Positions 8,641-17,782 of a stretch of 24,947 bases of DNA are shown one piece after another. The stretch is from contig NW_003148769.1 of the NCBI RefSeq assembly GCF_000003605.2, forward strand, positions 876,665 through 901,611. The letters are read 5' to 3'. Position numbers and translations under genes: made by a program. Numbering within the stretch: position 1 is the first letter of the stretch; every line of letters starts with the position of its first letter. Below the pieces are notes generated by a model. The model was not told where the DNA came from, made no database searches, and was given only the letters and a program-made list of their open reading frames with translations. The stretch is from Saccoglossus kowalevskii (lineage: Eukaryota; Hemichordata; Enteropneusta; Harrimaniidae).

Positions 8641-9416
8641 TTAAAAGCCCCATCTACAAATAATGCAAACAAACAAAAACAAACTAATACATATTTTAGT
8701 CTCGGTTAAATCACTATAAGAAGCTTTCCTATTTTTGAATGCATACATTTTGAATTTAACAAGGTTTCTCGAGGCATCCCCATTCATTTGTGACATCATT
8801 CAGGAATATTTCTAATAACTTCATTATAAGCCATATATTACTGCGTTTTGTATCAGGGATGCAGATATTTCTATGTAATGGCATTTTGCGGATACGAAAC
8901 TAATAATTAACGAGCACATGAGTAGCTCAACAGTGCGTAGAGTACATCTCCGAAGTTCGGCCCTTGCAGCTGAATTGCGCCGTTTGAGCATAAATGCTGT
9001 AATGTAGCCCAACATGTAGCCCTACTACCAGAGCTAAGAATTGGAGGTATATCTTGGAGGTATATAGTTATGAAGGTAAGATACATATAATATAAATAAT
9101 AACTCTTACCTTCATAACTCTATGTTTCATAATGCCGTAAATGATTTCTAAATAAATCTATGTTTATGTAATTGGACTTTAATTTTTCTTCTGGTTACAA
9201 TATGCTTAATAAACTAAGAAGTTTTAAGCTGATTTCTACAGTCGACCCAGCTCATAAGCAAAAATAATTACACGAAACATCTTGCGCATATAGTAAGTTC
9301 AAAACAGTAACACTTTCACAACCCCAAAACAGATATAAAATATACGCATAAGAATTTGACCCTGTACTACAATTCAATATAAATATGTTTGACCTTACAG
9401 ATCATTGCACCAAAAG
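8641..9416. other. Intergenic, no gene seen
   Basis: No convincing coding sequence. The minus-strand frame at 8824-9015 lacks any recognisable motif. The palindrome at 9066-9119 is listed separately. Confidence 0.5.
9066..9119. repeat. Perfect 16-bp inverted repeat (hairpin)
   Basis: AGTTATGAAGGTAAGA at 9066-9081 is the exact reverse complement of TCTTACCTTCATAACT at 9104-9119, separated by a 22-nt AT-rich loop. Immediately upstream GGAGGTATAT is directly repeated (about 9042 and 9056). It could form a cruciform or an RNA hairpin, or be a small palindromic transposon remnant. Confidence 0.9.
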
Positions 9417-9836
9417 TGAATATCGTCTGGCAGGTGTTCCCCAATCTACAGCAGTAATGGCAATGAATTCTGCTCGAAGACCTCTGCTTCTTATTATACT
9501 GCTGAATGCTGAATATTAACTTCACATTTCAAAAAATAAATATTCATATATTCATATAAATACTAATTATAATTATTATCCATGTTCAAGTGTACAACTG
9601 AATTCTTCTTCGTATACAGTATGTGTTGATTTAGTAATACATTTCTAGTCAACAACAGGTTCTTCTAATAATTCTAATTAATATCTGTCAGAGAGCGCGC
9701 CATCGGGTAAAATCATCAAACGATCAATTTGCAAATGAACCAACATCATACATTTAGTAATGAATATGCATGACATGTTTACTATGTAGCGCCTCACCAG
9801 TCTTGTGACTGAAATATCCATTAATTAGGTCAAGTT
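9417..9836. repeat. Direct duplication D, copy with an empty retrotransposon site
   Basis: Collinear and same orientation as 14397-14413 plus 17783-18178. Shared blocks include CTGGCAGGTGTT, ATGGCAATGAATTCTGCT, TTATTATACTGCTGAAT, TATGTGTTGATTTAGTAAT, CATTTCTAGTCA and CCATTAATT. GCAGG at 9430-9434 is the unoccupied target of the Gypsy element present in the other copy. This copy has about 40 bp of extra sequence near 9690-9745 (GAGAGCGCGCC...). No function is seen. Confidence 0.88.
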
Positions 9837-11143
9837 AATTAACTCTACAATAATTTCATCGTTTAGACAGTATCTAAGAATTATAAAATAGTATAACAAT
9901 AACACTAGCTGAAACATTTTCTCTATGCACGCTAACATAATCATTGTTCATGTTGAAGACATGTCCATCTACGTTAAACAGAACTGCAACGAGTTTCTCC
10001 AGCAACGTTTACATGACTTTTTAATCTTTGAGGGCGTGCTTCAAAAACAGACGTGTTCAAAAGATCTGCTGAGGCAGCAGGCTGGTGGACGTGGGTGTTT
10101 TACTTATACCTTGCATGTCTTACTGGATGTAAAAGTAACATTTACAGCCAGGCGACTTTATATTTTCGAAGATATCTCTATTTGTTTTTGAGGAAACCGG
10201 CTTATTACAATAAAATGTATATAACGCGAATTTGGAGCATGTAACACTTCAGTTAGTTCTGAATCGAAACAATAACATTTGTCGTAACGTTGCATCGCAA
10301 GTACGCGACCGGTCAAGTGATCGGATGCTCACTCTACGATGATTACCATCACATCGTTTTTCTCCTCGCTATATATATTGAAAATGAAACGAAAACTGGA
10401 GCATTGAAGATAGAACTGATAGGTAACGATTAGAGTCGGACGGGTACATTGAAGACGCAGCTAGCTACTCTGAGTGATATATCTACAGTTACATCGAGTA
10501 AAAACTTCACAGCTACAAGTGAAAACTCATTAACCACGCGGGCATATGATGACGCGTGCGATAACACTGTTAAGTTTCAGCATCTCGGAACGATACCTGC
10601 AGTCTCCGGTAACGCCAAAGATACGAGACTCATATCTCGACTTCGATATCTTGAATGTGTAATCGAATACCGCTATCGTCAACGAGTACTTTGATGACCT
10701 TTTAAACATAAAACGTGCTCACTGATTGGCTAATAATGGCATAGGTATAGCAGATAACATTTGGTAAGAATGAGAGGTCGTCGAAAACAGACCAATCACA
10801 TGCATTGTGTCATGTATGACGACGGTCGTCGGACTTTCGATATGAACTTCATACATCAGTTTACACAAAACTACAGAAGCTTATTAGGGACATACTAGTA
10901 CATGAAAATAAAAAATAAATTTAAAACTCGTGGCCCTAACGCATAAACAACTCTATTCAAAAAAAAAAAAATCATGATCCGGCTGTGCTGTTAATAATTG
11001 TATAATAATCACATTCAAAATCAACAGAAATAAAACGAGTTTTAGAGTCAACAGAAACTAACATACATCACGACAATAATTACTGCCGACAACCTTGGCT
11101 AAGGGAGGTGATCAAAATCAAACCAGCGGTTTCCATCCCGGTA
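9837..11143. other. Intergenic; CpG-richer segment at about 10240-10860
   Basis: No supported gene. Plus-strand open frames at 9925-10191 and 10449-10694 lack recognisable motifs, and the second begins at TTG rather than ATG. Around 10240-10340 and 10430-10690 CpG dinucleotides are much denser than in the surroundings (for example GTACGCGACCGG and CGTGCGATAAC), and GACGACGGTCGTC near 10817 is palindromic. This could be an unmethylated promoter-like island or a recent insertion. An A run of 12 lies near 10959-10970. Confidence 0.4.
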
Positions 11144-11191
11144 TCTGCGGAGCTTCGGGGAGCTATTATATCCCCAGAGAAGCTCCGCAGA
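11144..11191. repeat. GC-rich stem-loop with 18 paired bases
   Basis: TCTGCGGAGCTTC at 11144-11156 pairs exactly with GAAGCTCCGCAGA at 11179-11191. Inside it GGGGA (11157-11161) pairs with TCCCC (11171-11175), leaving a 9-nt loop and a 3-nt bulge. The segment to about 11217 repeats related words (GAGCTCCGGGGAGCT, GAGAAGCTCTG), giving alternative pairings. The GC content is far above the local background. Confidence 0.9.
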
Positions 11192-11920
11192 GCTCCGGGG
11201 AGCTACGAGAAGCTCTGTCGGTTTCACTACTTAGCCTTTAGTTAGGTAACCCGGAAACAACATTTTTTTTTCTGTCCGAATACGAGCAGGTTCAACTAGG
11301 AAATGTAACTGCCAAAATGATTGGAAATTGATTAAAAGATACAAGATACAAGATTGTTTAAATTCTTATTAATAATAATCTATTTACTATACTGTTATGC
11401 ATATGTTTTGTAGGATATCCCAAAGTAATTTCATCCACAGAAAACATTATAATATTTACATATACGTATCAACAATATGTGCATATTAATTAGCATAGTT
11501 ACGCTCGGTGTTTATTACACACCAAATATGCTAATCTTTCCAGCGACTTTTTATATCCGCTATCAAAAACCATCACCTGCAGTTTAGGGCCTCTAGGTGA
11601 ATACGTAATAGTGTCGACGATGGTTTTTTTTTGTGGTATCTTTTCCTCCAAAAAAAAACCCACATGATTAAACACATGATCAATTTCGTTTCAGTGTATA
11701 GAAAAAAGAACATGGCATTTGTATATCTGCTTATTAATTATCATGATAATACAAGATCAAGTTACTCTGCCGTAAACCTATATAATCAAGCGTTCTTGTG
11801 AGTTACACAGTGCAGGGAGTCCACGCTACGCTATCATGGAAACCATTCCAAACAGTTTCTGATAAAAATATTCGCTTGTAATGTTACATAAACGGCACAA
11901 GCAATATTTTCCAAACGTTT
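11192..11920. other. Intergenic, no gene seen
   Basis: AT-rich sequence. A T run near 11623-11632 and an A run near 11651-11659 form a weak inverted pair (GGTTTTTTTTTGTGG and CCAAAAAAAAACCC). Nothing else can be supported. Confidence 0.5.
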
Positions 11921-12056
11921 AAAGCGGAGGGGTCGGGACCTCAAGTGATGATAACAACGCACGCAGAATACACAAAGGCCCGTGATAGACGCTTGTTTGT
12001 AAATAGCGACACACTATGGTGGACTGCCGCATGCGCAGGTGACGAGTCCCCGCTTT
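11921..12056. mobile_element. MITE, family A, copy 2 (left arm shortened)
   Basis: 136 bp, aligned end to end with the copy at 2434-2594. The outer inverted ends are AAAGCGGAGGGGTCG (11921-11935) and CGAGTCCCCGCTTT (12043-12056). The right arm continues inward as GCATGCGCAGGTGA, whose complement is present in the left arm of copy 1 but missing here, so about 25 bp of the left arm was deleted. The flanks read GTTTA|AAGCGG and CCGCTT|TAAC, compatible with a TA duplication, or TTAA if the outermost bases belong to the target. Confidence 0.85.
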
Positions 12057-12492
12057 AACTTACTGTCGTTACATTATACATGTATATTACAACATTTACC
12101 TCATATCAGGTTTAATTAGTCGAAGTCACATTGTGTACATGCTTAACCAATCAACTGTAATTTCAGTACTCGGACACAATAGCGGTGATTACGCGCGATT
12201 ACGTGATGAGCTGGGCAATTGATTATTCATGATGGTTAGTTAGATGAAATATATATATACGAAGGTTACTGAACAGATGCATAAGATCTCTGATTCAGAA
12301 ATGTTATAACATTTTACGAGGCATGGTACCATAGCAACCCAAATTTCATCTGAAAGCATAGATATATAGGTCTGTACGGTAACGTACCTGGTAGTCAATT
12401 TGTCACGAATTTTGAGATTTCCGGCTTAACGTTTACTCGTGTATTTTTGTTATGAGTATTTTGACAGGAAAACATATTACAGCCTACAAGGT
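12057..12492. other. Intergenic, no gene seen
   Basis: AT-rich with a short TA microsatellite near 12251-12260. No open frame, RNA gene or repeat recognised. Confidence 0.5.
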
Positions 12493-13692
12493 TTTTCCAA
12501 CGGAGTGTCGGTAGTATGTCTGTTACCGTGAACAAAGGCAGATAAACAAAAGAAATAGACTTCCATCATGGAGTGTCAATGTTTATCTCGTTTTCCCCAG
12601 TAGATAACATAACAAAATATACGACGATATTGTGATTTTGATTATTTTGTGGATATCACTAACACAGCGGTCTTGATGGAAATAAACCTATTTTCTTTTA
12701 GTTTTATTTTTATCGGAAAATCAAATGACATCTATAAATCTGCGGAGTTCATTACATTGAGGAAATGTACAGTTTATATACGCGCTGATGAGCGCTATGA
12801 GAAGAGAATATATTTTAGCACTATCAGATTGGCAAAGGTAATTTGAAAAAATAATCCATTTATTTTGTAAAATTATCTCATATATAACTAAATTAAGTGG
12901 CCAGGTAGTGCCATGCATTTCGCTTTGCCTAAGCGAAAAATCGCCCCATGCTTTATTTCCATGGAAGTAATTCACAATTGTTACATACGCGGATGAACTC
13001 GTAATGCATGCGCATAACACCAGACACGTTCATAGTTCATCTATGGTTTGAACTTTTATAAGTACATGTTTGTTTAGATTTTAAAACGTCACCTCTTACC
13101 AAACGTTGGATGTGGTGAACTTTATCAGTACATTCTGATGTTGCCACCCAAATTTGCATATCTACTAATTCATAGCGTTGTTATAATTAAAATATCTTGA
13201 TCTGTCACATTGACCATGGCAATCGACATTCGTGGGTTGAATTAAATTAAAAGCAAAAAAAAAAAATATTCGAGGTTTGGAGACGTGTTTAGACCAATAA
13301 ATGTAAAATGATTTGAAAGCCTTTGTGATTTGAATACCTAACATAGACTATCTTTTTCGAGTTAAATGATCAGCACTGAACATGATAATATGCAACACTA
13401 CTAACTGATTCTGATTCAAATATCACTATTATTATTCATACAAAAAAAACCTGAATCTATTTGGGTTTTTGTGTGTAGATTTCTATTAGTGTAATGGATT
13501 TTCACAGTCCAATAAATATGCCTGGAAAATGTCATTGATAAAAACAAATCGAATTTAAACCATTCTTTTTCTGTTACGGTTTTCTAAATTTAATTTTGAA
13601 AGACAACATTTAATAAAATGCACAAAACCCATTTTATTCTTGCAATTTGGTAATCAGTTTTGCCAGTGAAATATTTTCTAGTAATTAAATAT
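12493..13692. repeat. Direct duplication C, interrupted copy
   Basis: Two halves, 12493-12667 and about 13272-13692, match 8022-8640 in order and orientation. They are separated by about 605 bp of unrelated sequence that starts right after ATATCACTAACACAG and ends in an A run (13255-13266) just before GAGGTTTGGAGACGTG. In the uninterrupted copy these flanks are adjacent (AACACAGATTTGGAGATG). Open frames across the junction are not considered genes. Confidence 0.8.
12668..13271. mobile_element. Probable ~605-bp insertion ending in poly-A
   Basis: This segment is absent from the paralogous copy at 8022-8640. Its right end is AAGC followed by 12 A residues, suggesting a retroposed sequence, but I find neither a clear target duplication nor internal tRNA-promoter boxes. 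It contains a small hairpin, TTCGCTTTGCCTAAGCGAA (12919-12937). A deletion from the other copy is the alternative explanation. No coding content is recognised. Confidence 0.45.
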
Positions 13693-14396
13693 TACTATGA
13701 GGTTATTACGAGGATACTGCAAAGTATGCATTAGAACATTCTTGATGTTTCTGGGTTGGCAAATAATTAAAAAAAATGTTTCGGGTTTCAAATAAAAGAC
13801 CAGCACATTTCATGACCTCTATTTTCAAATTCATTACTGATATTCAGAACATTGTATCTTCTTCTGTGTCCCAGCCATGTAATTCCTCGCACTACAAAAT
13901 GTTTCTAGTCAAAAGTTTTTCAAAAGAGCGATTTTCTGACCAGAAACATAAATTTTATTTCAGAAACTTTACAATTTTTAACGGCGTCATTTGAAAGCAA
14001 ATCTGTTTGGACAAGTTGCAGAAAAAGTAGGTGTACATTATTTTCTTTGAACAGGTGGATCACAAAGTAAGTACTATACAGGACTTGCAACGGGTTTCCA
14101 TTTTGTATGGTTCGTGAACATCATAGCCCATGTTGGATTCTAAAGTGAAAACTATATAATATAATATAATTCACTGTACAGTTTGCATTGAATCAATGCG
14201 AAGATTACGCTTAGTAGCCCTGGATCAACGGCGTTGTTACAGTTGGTGATATTCACATCCGTAAAGGCTGCCATAGTAAAATAGGCGCGGTGTACTCAAT
14301 ACGCATGCGTGCAGCAGCGATAACCTCACTTAAATTCTCGGTGCACCAGAATTTAATCAGATTGCGCCAAATTTGAAGAGTAAAACGGCCGTATGT
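13693..14396. other. Intergenic, no gene seen
   Basis: The plus-strand frame at 13776-13994 shows no recognisable domain. An almost loop-free palindrome, AAATTCTCGGTGCACCAGAATTT in two abutting arms, lies at 14332-14354, and an ATATAATATAATATAAT microsatellite at about 14155-14170. Confidence 0.5.
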
Positions 14397-14408
14397 CAAT
14401 ATCGCCTG

Positions 14409-14413
14409 GCAGG
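14409..14413. repeat. Left target-site duplication of the Gypsy element
   Basis: GCAGG, matched by GCAAG at 17783-17787 on the other side of the element and by the single GCAGG at 9430-9434 in the empty paralogue. A length of 5 bp is usual for Ty3/Gypsy integrases. Confidence 0.85.
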
Positions 14414-14467
14414 TGTTTCAAGCTTTACTCTAACGCAATACTAGTAGGAATTCTGGTTTACTGTGTA
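14414..14467 (-). repeat. Truncated 3' LTR
   Basis: On the + strand this reads TGTTTCAAGCTTTACTCTAA and ends at ACTGTGTAC, identical in most positions to the outer part of the LTR at 17597. It lacks a 21-bp stretch present there (after CTCTAAC) and everything after GTGTAC, so only 54 of about 186 bp remain. The break joins directly to pol-derived sequence starting TTACTTATGAAA, so the polypurine tract is gone too. Confidence 0.85.
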
Positions 14468-14469
14468 CT

Positions 14470-14968
14470 TACTTATGAAAGCATTCCCAGCGATATTGGG
14501 TTTGAGAATTTTATTTGTCGTCGGTAGATGGGTCTTTGTCAGCCTGTTCATCAACCTCTGTGCTGGGCTTGTACACATGCCTTGTGTGGGGGTGTTTCTA
14601 AAACCGAGCATCGCTAGGTATGGATCTGCTCCAGCTAACTGTGATTTTCACATTATGGATTTCGCTGACTTTACTGCATTTTCCACCTTTCCATTGCTTT
14701 ATGGCTAATGAGGGGATGACGTAATGTGTTCAAACCCCCATGTTTTCTTAAATTTGTCAAATTCCTCTGATGCTTCATATAGGCCAGTTTCTGAGAGGCA
14801 GGTGTCCGGTATTCCATGACGAGAGAATTTGATGATTGTATTTGCTGTGGTGTTTTCTAGGTAATCAATTTCCCAGAAATTGGAATTGTAATCTACCGTT
14901 ATTAGGTAATTTATTCCATCATGGACAAATTCGTCTATTCCAACCTTGGCCCAAGGTCGGTCTGGCAC
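14470..14968 (-). pseudogene. Integrase core, broken
   Basis: The open part (14968-14705) begins near PWAKVGIDEF, with the first catalytic aspartate at residue 12, followed by YLITVDY and a HGIPD stretch. The second catalytic position, normally in an S-D-N-G context, reads LSETG, so that aspartate is lost. The frame stops just after SSPH; integrase-like sequence is then readable in other frames down to about 14470, with stops in between, and the catalytic glutamate is not recognisable. In an active element this rve-type domain inserts the cDNA into the genome. The plus-strand open frame at 14463-14708 is a shadow of this region. Confidence 0.85.
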
Positions 14969-15017
14969 ATTGTGTGGTACATATGTCTCTTTCAGTTGCT
15001 ATTTATCCAATGTACAC

Positions 15018-15311
15018 TTACACTTCACACTTACTTATGAAATCTTTTACTTCACTTGTCATGTTTGGCCAATATATACATTCTTTGGCTCTTCTTATAC
15101 ATCCTTCTGCTCCAAGTTGTGGTGAATGTATGCGCTGTAGCATGTCTTGTCTGAGTGTCTTGGGAATAACTGCACGCTCACCCCTGAAGATTATATCATT
15201 ATATGTACTAAGCTCGTCACGAACATGATAATAAGGATATATCAATGCAGGCAGTCCTGCCTTATTCTGTGGGAATCCAGTCTGGACTTCAAAATCTGAG
15301 ATTTTTGTCAC
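15018..15311 (-). pseudogene. Integrase N-terminal zinc-binding (HHCC) domain, degenerate
   Basis: The frame contains IHSPQLGAEGCIRRAKECIY followed by WPNM and ISKC, the typical H-x2-H ... C-x2-C integrase zinc module of Gypsy pol. The first histidine (residue 62) is kept, the second is glutamine (residue 65, about 15117-15119), and the final cysteine is missing where the frame ends. Zinc binding is therefore unlikely. The domain is followed by the integrase core after a frame break of about 50 bp (14968-15018). Confidence 0.85.
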
Positions 15312-16105
15312 TGTCTGTATGTTGCTTTACATCAAGACATTTTGATTCCGAAATGAGCAGGCTTTGTTCCATATTAACACTTTCTAGTTCTGTCTGCAAG
15401 TCATCTATTACATTGTTTGGTAAATTTGCCCTACTCAGCGTGTCTGCAAGATGCATTTGATTTCCTGGGTAATACTTCGGATTCACTTTGTAATGCTACA
15501 GTCTCAACGACATTCTCTACAACCATTTCGAGGTACTTTGTAATAGCTTCTTTAAGATTGTTTCTAAGGGTTTATGGTCTGACTGTACGTTAACAGACCT
15601 ACCATGTGTATATTGTTGGAAAGGCCCCATGCTGAACACAGCGAGTTTCTGTATTCGTCAATGCTCTGCTACCAAATGCTACTGGTTTTTTTTCTATGTG
15701 AGCGCTACACCCAAACCTGATTCTGACGCATCAGCTTGAAGCATCAATTCTTCCTTCCCATCATAGTACTTCAATACTGGATGTGCTGTGACCAACTGCT
15801 TCACTTCCTCAATTGCTTTGTCATGTGTGTCTAACCAACGTCAGTCATTTTTTTTAGGGTTAGCTTTCTTAGTTGTTCTTAGCTAGATTTGGAAATATTG
15901 CATAATATCTCTGTCATAGAAACCTGTGGTAAAATTGTTATAATAGTGTCGAAATGGCAACTTTCCACTAAAATACAACCATCAATTTCCCCCCAAAACG
16001 GCTGTTGACCCCAACTTATTTTAGGTCAATACTCTTATATTGCTTCGAAGTACAGTTTATCGCAAAACGAATAAATTCTGGGTATTTTAATTCATGAGTA
16101 GGCTT
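15312..16105 (-). pseudogene. RNase H and linker remnant of Gypsy pol
   Basis: The frame at 15486-15289 gives YPGNQMHLADTLSRA, the conserved end of Gypsy RNase H before integrase. Further upstream in minus orientation, WLDTHDKAIEEVKQLV and LMLQADASESGLGVAL are readable; the latter holds the first RNase H catalytic aspartate (near 15730). A stop follows at 15694-15696, and an unrelated or badly decayed AT-rich stretch at about 15860-16090 separates this from the RT end. RNase H normally degrades the RNA strand of the cDNA hybrid. Confidence 0.8.
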
Positions 16106-16914
16106 CTACCTCAAGTAGTTGTCAAACCCAATGAATCTCTGAATACCTGCTACATTAGTAGGCTCAGGTATTTCTAACACTGCTTTAACTTTCACATAAT
16201 CTGGTTTCAGTCCTTCACTTGTAATGAGGTGCCCAATAATTGGAACTTGTTTTAGCCTCATTTTTATCTTGCTCTTATTTAATTGCGCTATCTGCATTTT
16301 TTTCATTAGAGCTCTTAACTTCTGATCATGATCTGGTGTTCCTTTTTCAACTGTGTCACATTCTCCGTAGATCAATATGACATTCACTATTGATTTAGTG
16401 CCAGGAAGACCCTCTATTGCTTGGCCTTGCCTGCGCTGATACTCTTCTGGTGATGTTGAAATACCAAATGGCATACGTAGCCAATGATAGCGACCAAAAT
16501 GAGTGTTGAAGGTTTTGAAAAAGAGCTTACTGTATCTAGCTCAACATGCCAACAGTTTTGTGCATCTAATACATTGGATAATTTTGCATTGCTTATTTCA
16601 GGCAACAAATCTTCTATTGTTGGCAGTGGGTAGTGACTTCTCTTAAAAGCTCTGTTGAGATCACGTGGGTCTATACATGCTCTCATCTTTCCTGGCTTTA
16701 CAACCATCACTAGACTTATACTCAAGGTGTTGGTTCTGTTACAGGTGTGATTATGTTTTCTTTTGTTAACATTTCCAGTTCCTTTTTGAGTTGTCCTTTT
16801 ATAGTGACTGAAACTTTCTTTGGTGGGTGGACACATGGTTTCCCATATTGGCCCATCTCCAAGTAATATTTCACAGCTAGTATCCAGTGCCTTCAAATAC
16901 ATCATTGTATTCAT
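16106..16914 (-). pseudogene. Reverse transcriptase domain, catalytic motif lost
   Basis: Two overlapping frames cover the domain. 16914-16414 carries KPGKMRACIDPRDLNRAFKR and HYPLPTIEDLLPE, the fingers region typical of Gypsy RT. 16474-16106 carries MPFGISTSPEEYQRR, then the thumb-like IIGHLITSEGLKPD and GIQRFIGFDNYLR. The catalytic D-D pair expected before ILxYG is replaced by N-V (16379-16384, reading VNVILIYG), which by itself would abolish polymerisation. A frameshift near 16474 separates palm segments. Confidence 0.92.
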
Positions 16915-17300
16915 TGATTAGCTGCTCAGCTGTGATTGGCTTCACCTGACCATCAGTAACTCTAACTGGCAATACTGGATTTTTCTTTGGTTCCTTATTA
17001 ATTATTATGAATGGATCATGTTGAACATTCACCAATCTCATCTGCTGTATTGCTCCACTACCAAGTAGTGAAATGCCTATCTCATCCGTTACAACAACAA
17101 ATTCTGCTATGTATCGCTTAGTATTCTTGGGATTCACCATCTTTACTTTAGTTTGTCCCACTAGCTTCACTGTTGCATTATTGTACATAATCAGTAATCT
17201 TCCAGGGTCTATGATTTGTTATTGTTCCAAACCAGCTAGTTTTCCAATGGGGATTATGTTACACGTAGCCCCTAAGTCCAGTTGAAAATTTACAGGATAC
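16877..17300 (-). pseudogene. Retropepsin-like aspartic protease remnant
   Basis: In minus orientation NFQLDLGATCNVIPIGKLAG is readable at about 17285-17226. This matches the D-T/S-G-A...N-V-I/L-P active-site block of Gypsy proteases, but the middle residue is leucine (DLG at 17270-17278). An in-frame TAA lies at 17219-17221. The continuation (ATVKLVGQ and FVVV near the flap, then LLGSGAIQQMRLV) is open from 17188 to 16877 and leads into the RT linker. It normally cuts the Gag-Pol polyprotein. Confidence 0.8.
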
Positions 17301-17439
17301 ATAGTGGCATAGACTTGTTTTGGAAATTCACTTTCTGTCACATTATAAATTTGTTCTCCTGCTAGTGTAAGAGTTACAGTCTGTATCTCTTCATACCCAC
17401 ATGCTTGTTCACTATCTTCAATGGTGTAGATACCCCTCT

Positions 17440-17584
17440 GTTTTGTTTTGCCTTGTCTTGTCTACAGCATGATGCAAAATGGTTTAATTTTTTACAGTTG
17501 TGACAATTCTTTCTAAATGCAGGACATTTATCTTCGTTTCTTCGGTGCTACTGTCTTCCTAGTTTCCTTAGTTCAAGATCACTT
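17440..17584 (-). pseudogene. Gag nucleocapsid remnant with CCHC zinc knuckle
   Basis: Minus-strand frame CHNCKKLNHFASCC at 17505-17464 fits C-x2-C-x4-H-x4-C, the nucleic-acid-binding knuckle of Gag. All four ligands are intact. Only about 80 bp separate it from the primer-binding site, so the matrix and capsid coding parts of gag are deleted. Confidence 0.8.
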
Positions 17585-17596
17585 CTTCTGACACCA
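17585..17596 (-). promoter_or_regulatory. Primer-binding site, tRNA-Leu type
   Basis: Directly inside the 5' LTR, minus strand TGGTGTCAGAAG is complementary to the CTTCTGACACCA 3' end I know for animal tRNA-Leu. It begins immediately after the LTR boundary set independently by the TG...CA ends, which supports both calls. Confidence 0.8.
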
Positions 17597-17782
17597 TGTT
17601 TCAAGCTTTACTCTAACTGGCTTGAAATAAATGCAAACGCAATACTAGTAGGAATTCTGGTTTACTGTGTACAGAGACTACAGCACATTCAACTTGGTTG
17701 TGCTGGACCGTAAGATGCTAATTCCTATTCAGATTCAAAGTTCACTTAGTCCAAACTGAACGAAGAGTACAATCTTGTTACA
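17597..17782 (-). repeat. 5' LTR of the Gypsy element
   Basis: 186 bp. In element orientation it runs from TGTAACAAGATTG to AAGCTTGAAACA, i.e. TG...CA ends. Its outer-end sequence is shared with the shortened LTR at 14414-14467. It is flanked on the right by GCAAG at 17783-17787. Confidence 0.85.

Larger units (their letters stand above)
14414..17782 (-). mobile_element. Degenerate Ty3/Gypsy LTR retrotransposon
   Basis: 3369 bp, transcribed leftward. The ends are TG...CA, flanked by a 5-bp duplication (GCAGG/GCAAG) and supported by an empty site in the paralogous copy at 9417-9836. In element order the parts are the 5' LTR (17782-17597), primer site (17596-17585), a gag remnant with CCHC knuckle, protease, reverse transcriptase, RNase H, integrase zinc domain and core, and a shortened 3' LTR. 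The domain order protease-RT-RNase H-integrase is that of Ty3/Gypsy, and wording such as LADTLSRA and YWPNM is like the widespread K02A2.6-like pol proteins. Most of gag, the polypurine tract and part of the 3' LTR are missing, and pol is split by stops and frameshifts. It cannot move on its own. Confidence 0.93.

Noticed and set aside
9925-10191. 88-codon plus-strand frame with a good ATG
   Set aside because: No motif, no splice partner, and composition typical of chance frames.
10449-10694. 81-codon frame in the CpG-richer patch
   Set aside because: It starts at TTG, has no recognisable domain, and no acceptor in phase was found.
11621-11662. T-run/A-run inverted pair
   Set aside because: Homopolymer pairing is expected by chance in AT-rich DNA.
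12649-13020. Open frames within the poly-A-ended insert
   Set aside because: They cross the duplication/insert junction or lack any family resemblance.
14463-15228. Plus-strand frames of 81 and 130 codons
   Set aside because: They are antisense to recognisable Gypsy integrase sequence.
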